From assembly GCA_037157565.1 (NCBI GenBank), contig JAZHRO010000073.1, positions 94,032,001 to 94,096,000 on the forward strand: DNA of 64,000 nt. Direction: 5' to 3'. The position numbers were made by a program, and so were the translations under genes. Positions 20,655 through 31,952 of the stretch are shown here, in pieces (position 1 is the first letter of the stretch; the number at the start of each line of letters is the position of its first letter). This stretch comes from Thalassia testudinum (Eukaryota > Streptophyta > Magnoliopsida > Alismatales > Hydrocharitaceae). The notes beneath the pieces are model-generated. The model was not told the origin of the DNA. It saw only the letters and a program-made list of their open reading frames with translations, and did not search any database.

Positions 20655-23011
20655 TGATGGGTCGGCCCAAATAGGTTGTTAATATGATATTTTTATCATT
20701 GAAATGTGTATAGTGGTTAACCTAATTTGGACCTAACCATCTCTTTACAAAATTTTTAACCTGGCCTAATTGATTTTATCTTATCACTTTCAAGCCCAGG
20801 GTCGAACTCAGGGAAGTGGGGTTAAAGTCGAGTTTCTACGTTTTCCTTAAAACGCGTCTCTTTCGTTCGTTTATTGTGTTTTTGGTATTTTTCTTATTTA
20901 GGTTTTTTTCTGGTAATCCTTGTTCTTGAGGCACACCCTCAAAATTGTGTCCTTGGCTTTTAGCCAAAACAGAGTTTCAAACACGCCTTGCTACTTACAA
21001 GACGGGGTACCTGCAAATCAAAGATTATCTTTTCACTTTTATACTTTTTTTATCTTTTTACTAAGAAGGAAGCTAACAGACAGAAAGTAAATATAGTAGC
21101 TATAGATATATATTTATATGTAGTATATATATAAAGGGGTGGGGGTGGAGGTGACGATGGAGTGTAGCACTATGTTGAGTCAGTCGACGTCTAGAGAGAC
21201 GCAACCAACACGACTAGGTGCCGCGTGGAGTGTGGATGGAGGATGGATGATGTATGGGACCACGCTTTTTTTGTACGCGTGTATCAGGGAATATCAGCAA
21301 CTGGTGCAGATATTCCCGCGATACAGCGTATAGTAAATAACATGAAAATATATGCACATATGTATGTATATAAGTAAATATATCTATATATATATATAAA
21401 TGTATAGTTATATATGTATAGATATATATATATATATAGATATATATGTGTTTATATATATATAGGTGTATAGATATATATATATATATATGTGTATATA
21501 TATGTATATAGATATTTATATATGTATATAAGTATATATATATATTACTATATATATGTATATATGTATGTATATAGATATGTATATATATATATATATG
21601 TATATAAGTATATATGTCTATATATATATAAGTATATGTATAAGTATATAGATGTATATATAAGTAGATATATATATATATATATTATATATATGTATAT
21701 ATATTATATATATATATGTATGTATACATAACTATATAGATATACTATGTATATATATATATATATGTATGTATATATATATTTATATATATGTTACTAT
21801 AAGTGTGTGAGTGTGTGTGTATGTGTTGGTATAGGTGTGTGTGCGTCGGTGAATGTGTGTGTGTGTGCGTTGCTGTGAGTGTGTGTCTGTTAGTGAGTAA
21901 AAGAGAGAGAGAGAGAGAGAGAATACGTGAGAGAGAGCGGGAGCGGGCGGGAGAGATCAGCAGAGAGAGAGAGAGTGGGCGAGAGAGAGAGAGCGGACGC
22001 GCGAGTTAAGACGTCTGCTCGCGGCGGCGGACATCTGGAAACGGCGGGTGCGGGCGTGCGCCTTCGCATAGGGTTTCTGCAGGCCGACGCGAAGACGATG
22101 AGCGGGCGATGCGCGGAGGAGCGAACGTGGAGGAGGGTCTGCGGGCGGTCGCGGAGGGGTGCGGAGGTTGGTAGGGGGCGGCGAGAGGGCCTGGCCGGCC
22201 GCTGCAGTGCGCGCAGCGGCCTGTCGCGGGTGCAAGGGCAGAGGCGTCAGAGCGGAGAACTAAGTGGAGAGTGCCTTGCAGGCGCGTGCGGAGGGCTGAG
22301 CGCCTGCGGGGAAGGTCGCGGAGGAGGCGAGGGGGTCTGCTGCTGCTGCGTGGCTACTGCTGCCGTGGCTTCAAGCTTCGAAGCTTGGAGCGGCGTCAAT
22401 GGCGTTAAAGAGAAAAAACGAAGAGAGGGAAGGCACCACGCCCACCGGCTCGTCGAAGAGCTGGGCGGTGGTGCTCCCACTGTGGTGGTGTGCACCACAG
22501 TGGGTTCTCCTGCTCGCCGGGTGCCTCCTCAACGGAGGGCCGACGTATGGGAGGGGAAGACGGTGGAGGATGGAGGCTGCGGGTTTTTGTCCACTGCAGC
22601 AGCGTGCGTATCTCGTCCCGTTCGTGAGGAAGAGGTTGTGGCTTTAAATAGAGGAGGAGAGCGTGGCTGCAAGCATGGCTGCAGCAGGGGGGATGGCGTG
22701 GGAGTGGCAGTCGCAGGGAGTGGCTGCTGCAGGAGGCATGGCGTGCATGTGGGTGTGGGAAGAAGAAGGCAGCCGCGGGAATGAGAAAAAAGAAGAAATC
22801 AAGAGGAAAAATAAAAAGGTGGAATTTGCAAGGAGGCACTTGATATAAAATGTGAATTACGAAGCCATTTATTCATTTCTCCTCCTCTCATGATTAAATG
22901 CATGCATGCAAGCATTTTTACAAATGCAACTACAGGATTATAATATACATAGTTAATGCTAGAAAATAGCACGAGAAGGCGTTATTATAGGTGTGTTTTG
23001 AGGTGCAAACA
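20655..23011 (-). repeat. 5' LTR of element A (right copy)
   Basis: A 2357-bp LTR paired with 14375-16654. The length difference is mostly in the TA tract (21340-21795). The stem-loop is at 21281-21324 and the 12-bp hairpin at 22476-22487/22493-22504, both identical in arms to the left copy. Confidence 0.95.
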
Positions 23012-23016
23012 GGAGT

Positions 23017-24237
23017 CAGGCTGATTTTCTTCCAAAAATCCACCAAATAGTGTGAGATGAGAGTAGAGTGTACTGGTGCTCTAAGATTAGTGCAAGGAAT
23101 CTGGAATCCTAGATAATTAGGTGATGATACTTAGAGATTAGGCATAGTTTTCGCTCTCGGTTCCAACGTATACATTTTGTGTGAAATTGTGAGAGCCACC
23201 GAATAAGGCAAATACGCGGAGAGCGAGTTTTCATAAAACTAGGGCTAAGGTGGATGGTTACGACCATTCTTTACGGAATCCTCGGCTGAAGGAGGGTATT
23301 GATGTCAAGGTTAGAAATACACCGTCCTATCCATCTCTCCCTGTGCCGTGAGTAGGCACTTCCACCAAATAAGCCACCCAATGTCTCTTGAGTACCACCA
23401 ATCCCCAATAATACCTCCTTAATAAAATTCATGGATGTATGCCAGTTGTGCTATGCTGAAAAAAAAATGATGAAAAGGAAGAAAAATTGAAAAAAAGAAA
23501 AAGAAGAAAAAAAAAATTTTTTTGACGAAGGAGAAAAAGAGTTTGTGAATATTTAGCTTTCATCGAGGTAATACCACCAAATAAAATTGAGCTCCACCAA
23601 ATATGGCCTTAACCTATTTTTCTTGTGTTTCTAACTGCCCAAATACTGGCTGAGGAATCCTGACTTAGTGTTAGGGTTATGAGAACTCAATTAAAGTGTT
23701 AATGCCTAGTGAGACCACCAAATACAGATCCTATGTGTGAATCTAGTGAGGTTGCGAGCTCTAAGGAAAAGAAAGAAAAAGAGCAAGAGAGAATGAATAC
23801 AAAGGAATCAAAAGGGAGCATAGTTTTTCTGGTCTTTCTCTGAGTTGGGTTACTTAGTAATTCGGGAATCTGGGTTCTGTAGTACTAGTCTCTATGTAGC
23901 ACCAAGTGAGAATGAGCCACCAAATATATAATCCTTTCCCTCAAAGATTCTCTACCAAAGGCCAAAGCCGGGGTGAAATTCATAGAATATCTTGAATACC
24001 CCGAGGGAAGAAATCCGCCTATCCCGCTAAAATTTTTATTAGGGGTCAAGTATAGGCTTTAGAGGTGTATTAGTCTTCACTCGAATCCGTTGCAAAAGCT
24101 ACATAGCTGCACCTTCACGATTGTCTGGATTTCTAAAGCATAGGATGAAAACAAAAAGGAGAAAAATCTCTATGCAAACACTTGGTAAAATAACCAGTCC
24201 CTTAGGGACCCTTGCTGTAAATAATTTAGTCTTGCAT
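23017..24237 (+). other. 3' non-coding region of element B, part 2, with an iterated CCACCAAATA motif
   Basis: Continues B after the A insertion. No gene is seen. The decamer CCACCAAATA or a one-base variant recurs near 23040, 23196, 23362, 23574, 23594, 23715 and 23916, while the sequence between copies is unrelated. An A-rich stretch lies at 23458-23520. Confidence 0.65.
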
Positions 24238-24272
24238 TTGCTAGGGACTAGCAAGATTTAGGCATGGGGGTA
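24238..24272 (+). other. Polypurine tract and stem-loop of element B
   Basis: The hairpin TTGCTAG/CTAGCAA with loop GGA (24238-24254) is followed by ATTTAGGCATGGGGGTA, which ends at the 3' LTR. The pair is shared with elements A and I. Confidence 0.85.
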
Positions 24273-26154
24273 TGATTGCGCAGCAATCATAGGTCTTAAT
24301 TGACCTAAATTAGGCTAGGACTTAGCATAAGTTAGGGTTATTCATGCATGCATACGCATTATCTGCATCTTTACTGCTTTCCTTTAGCTATGCATAAAAT
24401 AATGTTATAATGTGCTGATTAAGTACATTATGTCGATTGCAGGGAATAAGTTAATCAGGAGCTGGATCTGAAGCTGGATCAGGAATAACAGGAGTTGTAG
24501 CAGAGCTAGAGCAGAATGCCTAGTTTAGATGTAGGAATAATAATATAAGGGGGTTAAAAGTTTGCTATTCTATTAAGTAGGAATAAAGCAATAAAATGTG
24601 AAGAGCTTAGGTTCATCCTAGCCCTAGGATAGCCTAGAGACTTCCCCAAGCCTTAGCCACCCTTAGATTAGGTCACAACACCCTAGGAAGCCCTAAAACC
24701 CTAGTTCCAACCCTTCTCTGGACATCCAGATAAGTTTTAAGACATCCAGGACCCTTAGCCAACTCCCTCACACTTCAAACCCACTTCTGCAGTGTTATTG
24801 GACGTCCAGACACTTTGTCAGACGTCTAATTTCTGCAGAATACCCAAAACAGAACCCGAAATCCTTCCTGACTCTGATTGGATGTCCAGGCAACAAGTCT
24901 GGACTTCTGAGTTTTGAGTATAAGACGTCTTATTCTATAATTAGACGTCTGATACTGCTCTCCAATTCCTGTTTTGAGATTTAAGCCTTGATCTTGGATC
25001 TCTAGGTCCCTAAACCCAATTCCAACCCCATAGGAACCTAAATTAAGGTTCCCTAACCCTAATACATCACCTCTAAACCTCCCTAAGGACCTAATTAGGT
25101 CCTCACTAAACCTAATTGACTTGGATCTTAGTCAATTCCATCAGCCTATTCAATTGGACTCATTGAGTCCAATTGAGCCCTGATCTCAGCACATATTGTC
25201 CAATTGGACTCAGTGAGAGTCCAATTGACCTAGAGCTGACTTAATTGAGTTGTTTTACTCTCAATTAAGTTTTCACACACCCAATTAAACTTGTATTAAG
25301 TTTAATTGTACTTTACCTTAGTGAATTAGGGTTTATAACCCTAATTTGAGACCTACCTTGACATAAACCCACTAGAAACCAACCTAATCAACCTAGCCAC
25401 CTAAGTTTCGACCCACACATACCCACACACACCCACACACACCATCCACACGAAAATATCTAGCCTAGAGTTCTCTAGAACTCTCTACCATGTGTGGTTG
25501 CCTTGGTTGCCAAAAATAGCAACCAAGAGCCATTCAATTTTTAGATCCACATTTGGTGGATCTAAAAACCCCCATCCACCCTCTCTCTCTCACTCTCCCA
25601 CGAGCTCCCACCATAGGCCTCTCTAGAGAATTCCATAATTCTCTAGAGAGGTTCCCTTAGGTCTATAAAAAGACCCCTTGGGTGGCCATTGGCACCCATT
25701 CACTCCCTTGGCAATTGCTCTCCATTGGTGCCATTCACGCCACCTCCACTTAGCCACTCACTCCACCTCCACGAACTCACTACCACGACCATGGAGGACA
25801 CCATGCTGGGATGCTGGATCAACCCTACTTCTCTCCAAGGGTCGACCTAAGCTACATTGGCCGCCCCTCATTCTCCTCTCGACCACTCCAAGGCCGTCGG
25901 GGACCACCCCTGAATGCCCTCTATTCTTCTAGCTCTAGATATTGCTCTTCATAATTTTTATTGCTTTCATTTATTACTTAGTAGAGTAGTCTTACTTCTC
26001 CCCCAATGATGCATGCGAAATCCCCCCGCTGATTCTTGTATGCAATCGTTTTCTGGTAGTTAGATTTAATTTTAGATTTAATTTTAAGCATTCATGTATA
26101 AGCTTTCCTATAGATTTCCTTGTGCAACAACTCTCCCACGATGAATGAAATTTC

Positions 26155-26197
<43 letters not shown>

Positions 26198-26470
26198 TAT
26201 GTGTTTGAAATCACCTTGAGCTAAATGATTATCATATTTGCGTGATTTAAGTGCATGTTCTTTAACCGCCTATATATTACGCACCAGCATGTCGTTTAAA
26301 TAAAGTAGAGTAGCTTTAAGATCGATTTCAAAAATAAAAACAACACCTCCCAGAGACGAACGACCGGGACTCAAAGTCTTGTTATTTTCAAAACAATATC
26401 TTTGTTGGATCGTATTTCACAACTATACTACGACGCTTTTATAAAAAATGCGATCTATGACCTCCCAACA
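24273..26470 (+). repeat. 3' LTR of element B
   Basis: 2198 bp, TG...CA, with TSD GCCTT at 26471-26475. TATA box at 25664-25671. The U3 inverted-repeat chain is kept, and the last member near 25618-25652 is perfect here (14-15 bp arms) whereas the 5' copy has a mismatch. A pure TA run lies at 26157-26192. Confidence 0.95.
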
Positions 26471-26475
26471 GCCTT

Positions 26476-26876
26476 GTGTGTGAAAATCATTTTTGGTGAT
26501 TGGGAGCACTTGAATTGAAGTGCTTTGGCTCCCTTTCACACTAATCTAAAATTGATTCGTGCATCCACACATAGAAATCTCCATCTAGGAAGCCCACTGC
26601 ATTTTAGCATGCATTAACCAACTAACATTGAAGAAGGGTTTGTTGGGCTTAGAAAAAAAACTTGTATTCTCCCAAAACCCGGAGATTGGTTGAATTGGTA
26701 ATTCAATGAAACCCTAAAATCCATACTACTTAAGGCTGAATTCTAAAAACCATTCACCAATTAAAACTTCAATTCGGGGAGATTTCCCCGTTGCATGCTT
26801 GGTTTACACACTCTACAAAATCAATCACTTGGGCATTACCCGTAAATAGCGCCCTTCACATTCCAGAAGCACTTGA
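26476..26876 (+). mobile_element. Leader of element C, part 2, ending at a deletion junction
   Basis: Continues the C leader after B (GTGTGTG...CATTCCAGAAGCACTTGA), matching the A leader in reverse. It stops before the ORF would begin. At 26869-26876 the 8 bases GCACTTGA are shared by the C leader and by the gag/protease of F, which follows on the minus strand. No LTR end or TSD lies here, so the join is a deletion and not an insertion. Confidence 0.8.
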
Positions 26877-27731
26877 TCATTAGGTACATCCATGTCAAGG
26901 ATGAGGAAATCTACGGGAAAATATAAATCCTTGACCTTGACGATTGCATCCTCAATAACGCTCCTCGGTGTGGTGACTGAATGGTCTGCTAATTGTAGCA
27001 TTACTGAAGTTGGCCTGAGTTCAACTAATCCAAACCTCTTGTAAAGAGAAGTTGGAATCAGGTTGATGGATGCACCTAGATCCAATAGTGCCCTATCAAA
27101 AGTGTATTCCCCAATAATGCATGAGATCAAGGGGGCACCTAGATCTTTCTTCTTTTGAGGAAGGTGATGTAGGATCACAGAACTTGCCTACTCAGAGAGA
27201 ATCACCTTCCTCATAGTGGGTTCTCCCGGCTTACGCTTTTGAGTACATAGTTCTTTTAGAAATTTAGCGTAAGTCGAGATGTGCTTAATAGCATCAAGGA
27301 GTAGAATATTGATCTCTACGCTCTTGAATAAATTCAGGATTTCCTTGTTGCTATCTAGGGTTTTCTTGTTCTTGGTTTTCAATAGGGCTTCAGGGAATGA
27401 GATATGGGTGGTATTTTCAATTTTCGGTCCCTGTGCCTTATTGTCTTCTTCAATCTCCTTTTCTCCCTCAAGCTCCCCAAGGTTTTGGCATCTAGAAGGT
27501 AATTCAGGATTTTGGGTCTTCTTTCCACTTCTCAAGGTGACGTAGTTTGCAGAGGCATATGGATTCGGGTCTTGAGGTGGGTTAGTGAAGATTGGAGGGC
27601 CTTGATTGGTCATGTAACTAGAAGAAGAAGAGGAGGGACCCTACTCAACCACCTGAGCATATGTGTGTGGGTCCCTCTGATTCTTGTACCCTTGGGCTCT
27701 ATTACCTTGATTTTGCACATTGCGTGGGTTG
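26877..27731 (-). pseudogene. Gag C-terminus and protease of element F, truncated
   Basis: On the minus strand: the Gag end (NPRNVQNQG, then SANYVTLRSGKK), an Athila-type spacer (LLDAIKHISTYAKFLKELC) and the protease active site DLGASIN near 27080, up to FLILDMDVPNDQV. Reverse transcriptase and integrase should follow but are missing: the sequence joins the C leader at 26876. A stop lies at 27188, just before the protease block. The reading continues across the solo LTR G into 31953 and beyond, so G is a later insertion. Confidence 0.85.
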
Positions 27732-28498
27732 GGTATTGATTAGAGACTCATCATGATCTCTAATTACCCCTAATTAACTAGTCTTCTAGTTAATTAGCTA
27801 GGGATATGAGTATATATGGGTTAATTATAAAATAAGGGATATATAGTAAAGGACCTTAAAATAAGTTAAAAATGCTATTTTATCATTCAATTAATATTAT
27901 TAATAATTTGATTAATAATTGGACTCGAGATCTTATCAATCATTCCTTTAATTAATAAGTTAATTAACTTAAAGCATAATGTATACATAAATATGTAATA
28001 ACTTAAGTAACTTTACCTAATTTAATAAATTAACCTAAAAAGCTCAAAAATGTAAATGCAAGGTCTAAACATAATAATTACCTTATTTATAATCATATAT
28101 AAAAAGTTGAAAAAGATCTAAGTTAAAATAAACCTTTAAAACCTGAGTTTACATTTAGATCCTCATTACTCATTTCAATCGGGTCCTTAATTTTCATATA
28201 GGTCCTTAGGTTTCATTGCACAAAGGTCTCTATCTTCTTCTTCTTCCTTCAGCCGGTTGAACGGCTGACGAGAGAGGGTGCTTCCACCGCTCGATCACCG
28301 CACATCTGACGTCGTTCCACCTTCTCCAAGCTCCTGGAGCTTGCGCTCACCATCCCATTCTCATCCATCGGTCTAGATGATTCTTCAATTTACTTTTAGG
28401 TGGGAGTTAACCTCACGTCATTGGAGACGACGTTGGTGGTTAACCTCCTCTAGCTCCTTACACGTCCAGACTCCGCCGCCCTCTTCATCACCGTCAAC

Positions 28499-28507
28499 TA
28501 TAAATAG
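28499..28507 (+). promoter_or_regulatory. TATA box of solo LTR G
   Basis: TATAAATAG in the context AACTATAAATAGCCCC, a textbook plant core promoter. It would leave a U3 of about 0.76 kb and a very long R/U5 of about 3.4 kb. Confidence 0.65.
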
Positions 28508-28985
28508 CCCCTCACCCCCTCGATTTCTAGGAAGTTGGTCCCTTCCCTCTTCTTCACTGCAACCGACCCAATAGGCTATTCTTCTATAACTCCGGTGATC
28601 TTCCACATCAATCTCCGACTTCCTCCATCCATCCTGATTGGCTTAGGAACTTCACTGAGGTCTGCCACGTTCTTGGACAAAGGTGTCGACCGAGGAGTGC
28701 CTCTACTCCATCCATTTTCTCCCACCGGAGATCTTCCTCAATACCCTATGATTTCGTCCTCCGTCATGAGCCTTTGATGGAGTCTCTTTACCTCCTTCGT
28801 CCAAGTAACAGTAGGTAGGAGTAGGAATAGGAGTCGTCTAGATAGTTAGTTGTTTAGCTTAATGTTAGATTTCAAGGATCATCTTCTTCGACAACAGTGA
28901 GCTCCTTGAGCTTGCTGGAGCTCTTGTTTTGTCTTTTGAACTAATTGATCACCTTCCTTTATCACCCACGATCATTTCTAAACCA

Positions 28986-29227
28986 TTTAAACACTAATTC
29001 TATCACTTAATCACCTAAATCAGATCCACCTTCAACAATTACTATTGTTGTCCATGGCGACAGTAACTGGCTTAGATTCACGTCCAATGGATCCTCCATC
29101 ACTTAATTTAAACACTAATTCTATCACTTAATCACCTAAATCATATCCACCTTCAACAATTACTATTGCTGTCCATGGCGGCAGTAACTGGCTTAGATTC
29201 AAGTCCAATGGATCCTCCATCACTTAC
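28986..29227. repeat. 121-bp tandem duplication in solo LTR G
   Basis: Two copies (28986-29106, 29107-29227) starting TTTAAACACTAATTC differ at only a few bases, including ATTGTTG/ATTGCTG and GGCGACAG/GGCGGCAG. Confidence 0.9.
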
Positions 29228-31079
29228 TCATCACTAAAGGATCCTAATTATCACTTTAATTTTATTAATTATTGAATATAACTTAAATGCCTAATTTTAT
29301 TTAAGCTTCTGAGCTCGTTGTCAATGGCAGCTCAGGAGCAGCTTTAATTATAAATTATTTATATAATAATGATCGTAGATATCTGCTGACTTGTCTCAAC
29401 CACTCATTTGAGTGAGAGAGCAAGTCCTGAGGCTCAACCACTAAAAATCTATTCAAACTGAATTTTATTGATTAATCATTCATCTAACGATTTAATGAAG
29501 AATTAAATGTGATCATGAGGTTCCTTGTAACCTCAGGAACCTTTTTAGATAAAAAATGGTACAAATTCACCATCCTGTGCACGATTTGAATTTTTCTGGA
29601 CTCACCATAGCTCCAGCAAGCTCCGGTGAGTCAAAATCTGTTCTTCAGCCTATAGTAGTTGGTGAAAAGCTCCAGATTGATGTGATATTGATCATAAAGT
29701 AATTTGAGGCCATTTAATTAGAGTTTTGACCACTGGAGTTCAGAGTGAGATATCTTCTTCTCCAACTTTGGTGAGTTGGCGAAGCTTGCACAGAAGTCTT
29801 AAAGATGTTTTCAAAGAGTCTAGAAGCTTCAGTGCAGTGCATTGAAGCTGTTCCTGACCTCAGTTTAGTGTAACAACCTACCAATCATTCTGACGAACAA
29901 AGTGCTTTAGGAGTTTAGGCGATGAGCCTGGAACCCTAGGTTTTTAGGTTAGAACACCTGATTAAGAGATTGGGAAGATTTCTGAGGTTGAGAGGATTCC
30001 GTTCAAGGTGTTAATTTTGTGAGAAGAAGCTTAAATCAGAAAGTCAAAATTTCAAGATTCATAGTCAAACTGAGTTTGAGATCTTGATTCTGAGCTTGAC
30101 CTGAGAAATTAAGGAGTTAGAAATGTCTCCGAGATTCTATTGAATGAATTGAGAGTGATTAAATTGAGCTCAGACTTGTAAATCTGTTGGAATTAATAAC
30201 CTACTAGTTTGGGTTGTTTTCGAACCCAAACTGATGGCAATAACATTTTGTTGAGATTTGATTTCAATTCCTACCCAGATTAGTTTATTTTAACCCTTAG
30301 AATTTGTTGAAATCGACTGAGAATGTTCTTAGTTGTCTGATGCACATTTTTGATGTTTAAATCTGTTCTCTGAAGCTTTCAGAGAAGCTTGAAGCTTCTT
30401 TGCAGCTTCTGAAGCTTAAAGAGCTTCAGGATCCATTCCAATAGATGCAGAAAGTCCTGCAGAGCTTGCTCAGACACTTAGTTAACTTAGAAAAGCCATC
30501 CTATAGACACTGTAAGAATTACTTCATTTCTAGGCAGTTATAACCCATAGGAACCCCCTAGATTCACTCTTCAAATTGAAGAGGAAAACATCCTCTTGAC
30601 ATAAAATTGACCCTGTAATCTTGTAGAGCTAGCTTAGAGCTTTCCTTCAAGCTTTGAATCGCTTGATTTGGAGCTCTGAGCTAAGAGCAATTTTCATTTG
30701 AAGTCGGGTCTGGAGGGGGAGAACATAGTCCCACGTTGGAAGTTGTTGGGCACGTGCATAGGTATAAAATGAATTTGTGTATAGGGCTCACCAGTTGTCA
30801 AGTGCTCAGTGCGAAATGAACATTTGACCATTCTGAGCATAGAGTGTGTGTGTGTGCAAGTGTGTGTGCCTGCGGGTGTGCGCCCAAGTGGGCGTATGCG
30901 ATGTTGGCCCTGGGAGGGTGAGGCTTGGGAGGTGGATGGGTTGGCACGGCTCGAGAAAGAAATAAACCAAAAATAGACCATAATCAAATAAGGTGAGGAT
31001 CGAGTGGAGTCCGGTCCCACCCTCACAAGGGTGCTATGTATCCTCGAAAGGACCTCGCCGCAAACCTTAAACCAATTTT

Positions 31080-31510
31080 TGGTTAAAGGAAAAAAAACCT
31101 GGTTCAGTTGAAGGGAAAGAAGCTGAAGAAGCTAAGGGCTGAAGGAAAGCAGGTGTCGTGCTAAGGAGAAACTAAGGAAAGGGAAGAGAAAGAAAGGGAA
31201 AGAAAGAAATAGGACTCTTAAAGAAGGTATGAAGACTAAGCTTAAGGAAATACTAAGGGAGAAGAAGATGAAGGCATGAGTGATAAACAAAAGAAGAGAA
31301 GATAAAGAAAGAGAGAAAAGAAAGAAGGAAGAAAAAGACTAAGGGAAGAGAAGATAAAGGCAGGAACAAAGTAATGGAAAAATAAGAAAGAAAGAGCTCG
31401 AGAGAATTAAGAAGAAATATTAAAGAGAAAGAGAAAAATAAAGGTAAATAGAATAAAAGGAATAAAGAAGAGAAAATAAAGAATAGAGAGAAAAGAAAAA
31501 GAAAAGAGGC
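31080..31510. repeat. Purine-rich (GAA/AAG) tract near the 3' end of solo LTR G
   Basis: About 430 bp of almost pure A/G. Similar tracts lie in the R/U5 parts of LTR J (46330-46800) and LTR F (34740-35050, as CT on the plus strand). Confidence 0.8.
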
Positions 31511-31952
31511 TGAAGAAGTTTAATTTCTTTAATTTCTTTTTGTAAGAATTTGTTGTAATTGCTTTTAATTGTAATGAGGTATGCTTTGAATAGACACTCT
31601 TATTTGCCTTAAAATCTTTTGAAATAAATGTTATAAATGTGATTTCATATGGGATTTTGCATATTTCCTCAATTTTAAATCATTTTTGAGAAATTCATGT
31701 TATTAAAATTAACTTAATTATACCTCCTATACTTATAAATAAAATAAAGCTAATTAGTGAATTTAAAATGAATTATACCTCCCAGCGAACGACCTGGACT
31801 CAACCAGTTAAGAAAATTCTAAAATGTTAGGTTAATTCGACCCTATACTACTAAATGACACAACTTCGAGTTAACCTACGTTACTTTTCTCTACTCATAA
31901 TTAAGTAAAATTAACTTAATTAACTGAGTTGAGGTGAGAAACAACCAGGTAC

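Larger units (their letters stand above)
14375..23011 (-). mobile_element. Element A: complete non-autonomous LTR retrotransposon nested in B
   Basis: Two direct LTRs (14375-16654 and 20655-23011) are flanked by the perfect TSD GGAGT (14370-14374, 23012-23016). The primer site lies against the right LTR and the polypurine tract against the left, so transcription runs on the minus strand. The internal region (4.0 kb) carries a leader, one intact 483-codon ORF and a 3' region, but no protease, reverse transcriptase or integrase. It would need enzymes from an Athila-like partner. The first ~330 aligned LTR bases differ by about 4% on a hand count, so the insertion is not very old. Confidence 0.95.
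3913..26470 (+). mobile_element. Element B: near-complete Athila-like Ty3/gypsy retrotransposon, hosting element A
   Basis: Two direct LTRs (3913-6062, 24273-26470) start TGATTGCGCA and end CCTCCCAACA. They are flanked by the perfect 5-bp TSD GCCTT (3908-3912 and 26471-26475). Between them lie a primer site, a 1.5-kb leader, a decayed gag-pol (7586-13632), a 3' non-coding region of about 2 kb and a polypurine tract. Removing nested element A (14375-23011 plus one TSD copy) leaves about 13.9 kb, long for the class but usual for Athila relatives. No envelope-like ORF follows pol. The first ~340 aligned LTR bases differ by about 3% on a hand count. B cannot move on its own, because gag-pol has many stops and a frameshift. 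Confidence 0.95.
27737..31947 (+). mobile_element. Solo LTR G, 4.2 kb, inserted in the gag of F
   Basis: It begins TGATTAGAGACTC and ends GAGAAACAACCA, flanked by GGTAT (27732-27736) and GGTAC (31948-31952), a TSD with one change. Removing it restores continuity of the surrounding Gag reading, which supports both borders. Contents: a classic plant TATA box at 28499-28507, a 121-bp tandem duplication at 28986-29227, and a purine-rich tract at 31080-31510. No gag or pol lies inside. At 4.2 kb it is long for an LTR; some Tat/Ogre-type LTRs reach this size. The family is not identified. Confidence 0.85.

Noticed and set aside
29041..29227. Tandem duplication in G as a CRISPR-like or satellite array
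   Set aside because: Only two copies of 121 bp without spacers, in a plant LTR.
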